In this document: positions 57,594 to 64,000 of the stretch, one piece after another
Position numbering within the stretch: position 1 is the stretch's first letter
How the letters are laid out: the number at the start of each line of letters is the position of its first letter
Source of the DNA: Azolla caroliniana
Taxonomy: Eukaryota > Polypodiophyta
Length of the DNA stretch: 64,000 nucleotides
Assembly: GCA_043228905.1 (NCBI GenBank)
Contig: JBHGNT010000007.1
Coordinates: 18,476,001-18,540,000 of the forward strand
Direction: 5' to 3'
Translations under genes and position numbers: made by a program
Notes under the pieces: model-generated
Seen by the model: only the letters and a program-made list of their open reading frames with translations
What the model was told of the DNA's origin: nothing
The model's database searches: none

Positions 57594-58364
57594 ATGTATA
57601 TGTATTCACTTTGGGCCTATCCTTTTTGTCCGAGAAGAGTTTTGGGCAGTCCAATTTTGAGATTCATGTCATGCCAATCGTGAAACTATGGCATATCTCG
57701 CTTGGTTCACTTCGGGCCTATCCTTTTTGTTCACCCACTTTGCTTATATGCTCAAGCCAATAAGAGCTCACATCAACAATTTCCTTTTTCACAATCACTA
57801 TCAATTGACACAAGAATCTATGTTGATGACCCAATAAGGCACTCCACGTAAACAAAGTTCTTTGTGAAAGATTGGCAATAGGCTAGGCGAGACAACGAGT
57901 TGCTAGCTCCACTTTTCTAACACCCAATCCGAGAGAGTACGACATCATTGGGGCTTCTTCTTTTTTCTTGTTTGGCCTAGCCAAGAACCCATCTGCCAAA
58001 GCTTTTCTCACACCCAGTGACAACCAACCCACGAGATTCGACCTCGAGAACAGGCGAGATGAAAATTTGCAGCTGAAAGTGAGGCCCTTCCCGTCCTTCC
58101 TCAACACATTACAAATGACGCACTTTTCCGAGATTGATCCAAGGAGAGGCCACCAGATGACCGCCAAATAACACGAGTTTGTGGTGAGAGTAAGGGCCAA
58201 ATATGGAGGAGGGTTATAAAACTAAGGAAGATAAGTTAACTAAACATGGCAGCTTGCCCAGGGGTCACAACCATTAATTATGATCCACACACACACATAT
58301 GTATATATATATCTTTACTTCCTTCACTACCACTACTAATGTCTCTGTTTTTTGGGTAGGAGAG
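56887..58364. other. Intergenic or intron DNA after the PPR gene
   Basis: If the PPR gene is spliced, part of this is its intron, but I found no convincing E-domain exon. A (TATG)n run is at about 57568-57600. The phrase TCGGGCCTATCCTTTTTGT and its near copy TTGGGCCTATCCTTTTTGT occur about 110 bases apart near 57612 and 57713. Confidence 0.5.
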
Positions 58365-61300
58365 ATGATGATGAGTTTGGGTGTGGTGAGTGTGATCCAG
58401 CCTCCTCCAAGCACAGGTCTTGAACCCATCATCAAAACCCATCAATCCATTCAATCAATAAAATCTATTGACAGAAGAAGACAAAGAGGTGGAAATAACA
58501 CCATAAAAAACAACAATAATCTCCGTGTTTTCCTGACAAGAGATGGATGCGCTGCTAAAGGGATTGCCTTTGTCATGGGTTTATCTCTTCTTCTTCGCCC
58601 TGGAATCAGTAGCAATGGCGAATATGCTCATGCTTTTGATTTCTCTTCAGAATTTTTCCAGAAAACACCCACCATTGAAAAAGATCCAGTAGAACCTTTC
58701 ACACTCTACGGCAGCATCTTGTAGGTACCACTTCTTGTCTTCATTGTCATTTGGAAATATTTAATTAAATTTTATTTTTTCCAGTTTAAATCTGATGTTT
58801 TTCATGTGCGTATGTATTTGAGAGAGACATTTGTTGCTTATTCAACTTTAATTCTGGAGGGGCTTTATTTATATTTTACAGCATGAACTTGCCTTTGATT
58901 TTCTTTACCTTTTATTTTTATTTGTTTAGCTTTAATTCTGAAGACATTGTGTTGACTTCACCGCAAAGACCTATCTTCAATTTTCATTACATTTTATTTT
59001 CTTTTTCTAACTTTTATCCTTGAGATAATGCATTTATTTCACATCAAGAACTTGTCGTTGATTTTCAGTAGCTTAGTTTTTTTCTTTTTTAATTTTAGTT
59101 CTTGAGGTTTTGACTGATTTCACAGCAAGAACTTGTCTTTGATTTTTGCTAATTTGTTATGCCTTTTTCATTATTTCTTGAGATATTATGGTCTTGATTT
59201 CACAGTAAGAATTCGTCATTGATTTTCATTAGATTTGTTTTTTCCTTTTGTAGGTTAAATTTTCGAAATATTTGGCTGTTTTGACGGAAAAAATTTGCCT
59301 TTGCTTTTCATTAAATTTTATTTTCTTTTTATTTTTAATTCTAGAGGGATTTTGTTGATTTGCAAAGAACTTGTCTTTGACTATCATTAGTTTTGTTTAG
59401 CTTTTAAAACTTCCATTCTGGAGATATTGTGTTAATTTCACAACAAGAACTTGTCTTTGATTTACATTAGATTTGTTTAGTTTTTTAGCTTTAATTCTGG
59501 AGATATTATGTTGATTTCAGGAAATAAGTTTTTGTGGCAAGAAGTTGCCTTTAATTTTCGTTTTGATTTCATGGCAAGAAATTGCCTTTGATTTTCGTTA
59601 GCTTTATGAGATATTGCATTGATTTCACAGTGAGAACTTGTCTTTGATTTTCGTTAGTTTCATTTTTCCTTTCTCAGTTTTAGTTTTTGAGATATTGCAT
59701 TTTGATTTTACTGCCAGAACTTGGCTTTCATTTGCATTCGATTTTTTTCTTTTTTTAGCTTTAATCCTGGAGATATTGTGTTGATTTCATGACAAGAATT
59801 TGTCTTTGATTTTCATTAGCCTTTTTTAAGTTTAGCTTTAATTCTTGGGATATTGGGTTGATTTCAGAGCAACTTGTCATTGATTTTCACTCAGTTGTTT
59901 TTCTTTTTTAGCTTGAGATCTGGAGATATTGTGTTGATTTCGTTGCAAGAAATTATGTTTGATTGTCTTTAGATGTTTTTGTGTTTTTAGCTTTAATTTG
60001 GAGAAATGGTCTTGATTTCACAAGAAGAATTGGTCTTTGATTTTCCTTTTTTTCTTTTTAGCTTTAATTTTTGAGATATTGTGTGGATTCATGGCAAGAA
60101 ATTGTCTTTGATTTTCACTAGGTTTTTTTTCATTTTTAGAGTAAATTCTGTAGATGATGTGTTGATGCCATTGCAAGAAATTATGTGTGATTTCCATTAG
60201 TATATTTTTCTTTCTTAGCTGTAATTCTGGAGATATTGTGTTGATTTCACAAAAAAAACTGGACTTCGATTTTCATTAGATTTATTTTGCTTTTTAACTT
60301 TAGTTCTTGGGATATTTTGTTGATTTAGTGGCAAGAACTTGTCTTTAAGTATCATTAGTTCTTTTTACTTTTTAGATTTAATTCTGGAGTTATTTTCACT
60401 GCAAGGACTTGTCTTCTATTTTCATGAGATTTGTTTTTGCCTTTTTTGCTTTATTTAGTTCTGGAGATATTGTGTTGATTTCAAAGCAAGAACTTGGCTT
60501 TGATTTTCATTAGATTTGCTTTTCTTTTTTAGTTTTAATTCTGCAGATATTATGTTACTTCACTATAAGAACCTATCTTTTGATTTGTGTTTTTTATTTA
60601 GGTTTTTAAACCATCTTAAACTCTATGGAGATATTATGCTGATTTTAGAGCAAGAGCGTCTTGTCTTTGGTTTTTCTATTTTTTTGTCCATCTTTAAATC
60701 GACTCTTATGGAGATATAGTGTCAATTTTAGAGGAAGAACTTATCTCATATTTGCATTTGAACTTCTTCTTCCTCTTTTTTGTTTTCTTCATCTTTTATG
60801 GAAAGATTATGTCGATAGTAAGTCTTTTCTTTCAAGTTTTTGATTTTTCCCTTCTCTTACCATTCTTTAAATCTGTTCTTATGGAGAGTTTGTATTGTTT
60901 TTTAGCAAGAAATACTTCCTGGAAAACCTTGTGGATGGGAAGGTTGTGTCAAGGAAAAAGGGTTTTACATCTACAGCTTGGTAACTTTGTTTCGTCCTCA
61001 TTTCATTTGTCGATTAGGTACTTTAGAACTGGAATGAACCAACACTTGCTTATATTTTTAATAAAACATTGTAATTGTATAAATGCTTTTAGGTGATATG
61101 GTTGAAAACATTGATGCACAGAGTACACATTCGTATTAATCACATTCAAAATAGTTAAAACATGTATCATATGTGTGTCAATACAACCATGCATTATATC
61201 TGTGGGATAGATCTTACCTAAGTAATTATACAAGGGGCTTTAAAGAAATAAAAAACATGAAAATAATGAAGACTAGTTTTACTTGGCTTTTTATCTTAGG

Positions 61301-62176
61301 ATTTCTCATATAATAAGGAAATGCCAGTAATCCTTAGATTGGCAACTGACAAAATATGTCCCTTTTTTTTTTATGCAGTGTAAATGCTTTGGATGCCTCC
61401 CAGGAAACTCCTGAACTACAGGGAATTCCAGGTGGGTTGAAGGTATTTCTTCTATCTAGGCAATGGATTTGTACAAAAAAACCTTTTGGTTCTCACCAAA
61501 TGTTAATGACCTCTCTTTATTTTCATCTTTCTTCCATATCGGGTCACTGATCTCGCTGATAATTGGCTTAGACCCAATGGAATGCTGCTTTACCAATTTT
61601 GTAATCCCGTTGTATTTTTCATTTGTTTTGGATTAATTTCACGGAGGACATACATGCTTGTACAGTGTCTCAAAGAGTAAGTAGTATATAGGTCAGATTC
61701 TACGTGAAGAATAGGACCAAATTTTGTATCTATCTTCCTTTCCAGGTTTTTATCAATGGAGACCCACTGTGCTCGAAGAGCGAGGGGAAGACTAGGGAAG
61801 AAACATGCCCGCTTGCGTGCACAAGCGCATGCCGAAGAGCTATCCGTCAACATCTCAAGGAAGTTACAGAGGAAACAGGGTATGTGCTCGATTCGAAGGA
61901 TACTGACAAGGTTATGGAGGCTTGTAGTAACCAATGTACTAATGAATGTAAGTTTCCTTTGCTTTAACTCAATCAAATATGTCGGTAACCGCCATTTTTG
62001 CTTACAATTGAGATGATTTAACTTATTGAAATGGACCATGCTTTCTTTATGTTAATTGCATTGAGATAAATTATCATTTTGTCGATGGGAAGATTAGATA
62101 TAATAATGCATAGTTTGTAGGTCTGAAGCCAGGAAAAACTACTTCATTTATCTATCCTTTTCGACCAAGCAAGTAA
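58365..62176 (+). CDS. Cys-rich protein, probably thylakoid lumen, function unknown
   Basis: Exons: 58365-58720, 60906-60980, 61379-61442, 61746-61947, 62121-62176. They join to 753 bases (250 residues) with consistent phases. The first 60 residues are rich in Ser, Arg and Asn like a plastid transit peptide. Then comes a hydrophobic stretch GIAFVMGLSLLL (66-77) and AHA at 88-90, which looks like a thylakoid lumen cleavage site. The mature part has KKYFLENLVDGKVVSRKKG, then PELQGIPGGLKVF and two C-x3-C-x3-C clusters (Cys186/190/194 and 225/229/233). It resembles a conserved plant protein, but I cannot name it. The weakest point is the start; an in-frame ATG also lies at 58299. Confidence 0.8.
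58780..60900 (+). repeat. Degenerate minisatellite filling intron 1 of the Cys-rich gene
   Basis: About 25 units of 70-90 bases repeat the theme TTTAGCTTTAATTCTGGAG, ATATTGTGTTGATTTCA, CAGCAAGAACTTGTCTTTG, ATTTTCATTAG with many changes. The array runs almost from the donor to exon 2 and makes up nearly all of this 2.2 kb intron. Confidence 0.9.
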
Positions 62177-64000
62177 CTTATCTCCTCAGATTTTGATGGT
62201 ACCAAATTCCTCGGGAGCATGCTACATTTTGGGAAAGCAAATCTGTATGGTAAAAAAAATGAAAACTGGTGTTTCAGACACAATCAAAATCTGCTCCCCT
62301 TTTTCAGCTTGGAGCATGGCATGCCAAATTTGTCACAAGGGGGGGGGGGGGGGGGGGTGCTAGTTTCTCATTAGAAAGTGTGAATTCTTCGAGCCGAAGT
62401 AGAGGCTTTGTTTCAATTTCTATACTTCGAGTCTTGTACATACCACATTTGTGTATCGTATGGAGCAGATGTATAACCGTTCAAATTTAATCCAATCAAT
62501 GTATACCCACTTGCAAAACAATTGCTGGCTACATGTCTTATCTTTTTTTTTATTAGTGAATGGTTTTACTGCAGCAGTAAGCTATTTATTCGACAACTCT
62601 GCATGGAAATGTTCCACTTTGGTCCCATAGGTTATATATTCGACAGCCAAAGAAGATATAATAAAATCTATACGTTTTTCTATGTCATGTAAATGTCCAA
62701 AAGGAAAGAACAAAATAAGTCTCCAACAAAGTAGTTAAATGTGTGTGTATGTCATTGGAGATGTGTCAACGTGGCCAAAGATCAATACATCTTTAATGAA
62801 AGCACAAAAGAGGTTAAGGTCTTTAAAATAATATAAGAGAGGTTTTTTGGTGTTCATGCAAATGATGCTTATAGTTTTCTAAAACAAATTATAATCCATA
62901 AAATACTTCATTATAGTACATATTTATCATTTTCGTATGAGATCATGCATACATCTAGTTTGCTCCGACAAAACAACTTTACAACTCTAACATTTACACA
63001 TTTCTATGAACAGAGGGTATGTCTCCCTATTGAAGTCACATTTGAAGCTCAAATCATCATTTATTGTATTGTTGATGAAACAAGTAATAGTTCTTGTCAA
63101 TTACTCCTAATTAATTTGCTAACAATTACATCAAGCACTTAGACAAACTCCTAAGCTAGTTAGGATTGTGTTCAAACTTTCTACATATAATTTAACTTGG
63201 TTAACTAGTTAGAAATCTGAAGAGTAGATAAGTAAGTCTATAATTCAAATTTCACACCAATACAATAAGTAACTATGTACCTAAGATGAATTTTATTTTA
63301 TTTTTGCCAAAAAAAAATCCTACTTCCATTAGTTAAGAAAAAGTACATAGAATAATATACAACTCATATGTTACAAGCCACTTTGCAATGGCTACAAGAA
63401 AACATCATGTATAAATGAAGCAACAAAGCCTCGTCAAATAATTACTTGACAGACTCCCATCAACATGAGCCTCACACAACCCACATTTAATAACTTATGC
63501 AATCTTGTGAATGGAATGATCACAAGAGAGAGCAGTAGTCTAAATCTTGAAAATGAAGAAGTGAAAAAAACTCAAAATCGTGGTTTGTACTCTATCATAA
63601 AATCTTTATTTAAGCCAATACCTAGAACATAAACTTGGTTTAAAAAATAGGGGTAATTACTTGTATGTATGACGTGATTTCTTGTACAGACTTTAGACGT
63701 TTCTTAATACTAACGTAATATCTTTTCCAGAATAAATAAACCAATCTTAAATGACTTTTATACTTCTTTTAAAAAGCATGGCTCTTAACCTTCGACGTTC
63801 GCTCCTTTCAAACTTGAGTGCATATAATGTTCATCCCCCTTAGTTTGTAAGGAGTAGGTATTATTCTCCACCAATGTTGATTGAAAGGCGCAAGTGTGAT
63901 GTCCAACAATTGTTGAACAAATGCAAAGACTAAAAGCGCCATCGTTTACCTTGAAAAGGCAAATATTATAAAGCATTTGGGATAGTTCTACCTTGACTTA
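62177..64000. other. 3' region and AT-rich intergenic DNA, no gene seen
   Basis: The part just after 62176 is presumably the 3' UTR of the Cys-rich gene. A run of about 19 G occurs at 62340-62358. No further gene, RNA or element is recognised up to the window end. Confidence 0.55.

Noticed and set aside
57883-58200. A 105-codon minus-strand ORF
   Set aside because: No family resemblance; the region looks like decayed repeat and promoter DNA before the Cys-rich gene.
61704-61967. Reading the Cys-rich protein through to ECKFPLL and a stop at 61967
   Set aside because: The sequence GAAT/GTAAGT is a strong donor, and splicing to 62121 restores a Cys-x3-Cys-x3-Cys pattern with a better conserved-looking end (CLKPGKT).
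62340-62358. Run of about 19 G as a possible functional G-quadruplex
   Set aside because: It is a single homopolymer just after a gene end; it is as likely to be a sequencing or slippage product.

Overview
The window is nuclear DNA of a land plant. It holds spliced plant genes with GT-AG introns, a cytosolic tRNA, a U6 gene with a plant-type upstream element, two plant PLS-type PPR genes, Ty1/copia remnants and Mutator-like elements. The two large, nearly intronless PPR genes and the style of their repeats fit a seed-free vascular plant such as a fern or lycophyte. That placement is an inference from protein style, not proof.

Region 1 (1-4.7 kb) is AT-rich intergenic DNA. It contains a U6 snRNA gene (minus, about 2.7-2.8 kb), two tandem duplications and a possible SINE. 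Region 2 (4.8-17.8 kb) carries NOP56 (9 exons, 592 codons) followed head-to-tail by RPL24/eL24 (5 exons, 164 codons). RPL24 intron 2 carries a tandem family of five or six C/D-box-like small RNAs with covarying stems. Region 3 (17.8-27.9 kb) is intergenic DNA with a 1.9 kb Mutator-type element (95% identical terminal inverted repeats, perfect 9-bp target duplication) that has captured a PB1-domain gene fragment. It also holds a tRNA-Val(AAC) gene and a 732-residue PPR gene (minus).

Region 4 (27.9-34.8 kb) is RPN2, the 26S proteasome subunit PSMD1, on the minus strand in 14 exons (1017 residues). Region 5 (35.0-53.6 kb) is the whole space between the divergently transcribed RPN2 and a 970-residue PPR gene, and it is filled by transposons. 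Two Mutator-like elements of one family lie end to end in the same orientation. The right copy has a ULP1-like protease and a broken MURA-like transposase. The left copy is split by a 4.9 kb copia element with two LTRs, primer site and polypurine tract, and it also carries a broken copia gag fragment. Region 6 (54.0-64 kb) has the second PPR gene and a five-exon gene for a Cys-rich, probably thylakoid-lumen protein that I do not recognise by name. The large first intron of that gene is almost entirely a degenerate tandem repeat.

Three introns (NOP56 introns 2 and 8, and intron 1 of the Cys-rich gene) are built from repeats that look like copies of the adjacent splice junction. I consider these, the RPL24 small-RNA cluster, the gene-capturing Mutator element and the tandem ULP1-bearing elements the most interesting parts of the window. 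Exon positions were worked out by hand from splice sites, reading phase and family resemblance. They sum to intact reading frames but have not been checked against transcripts.
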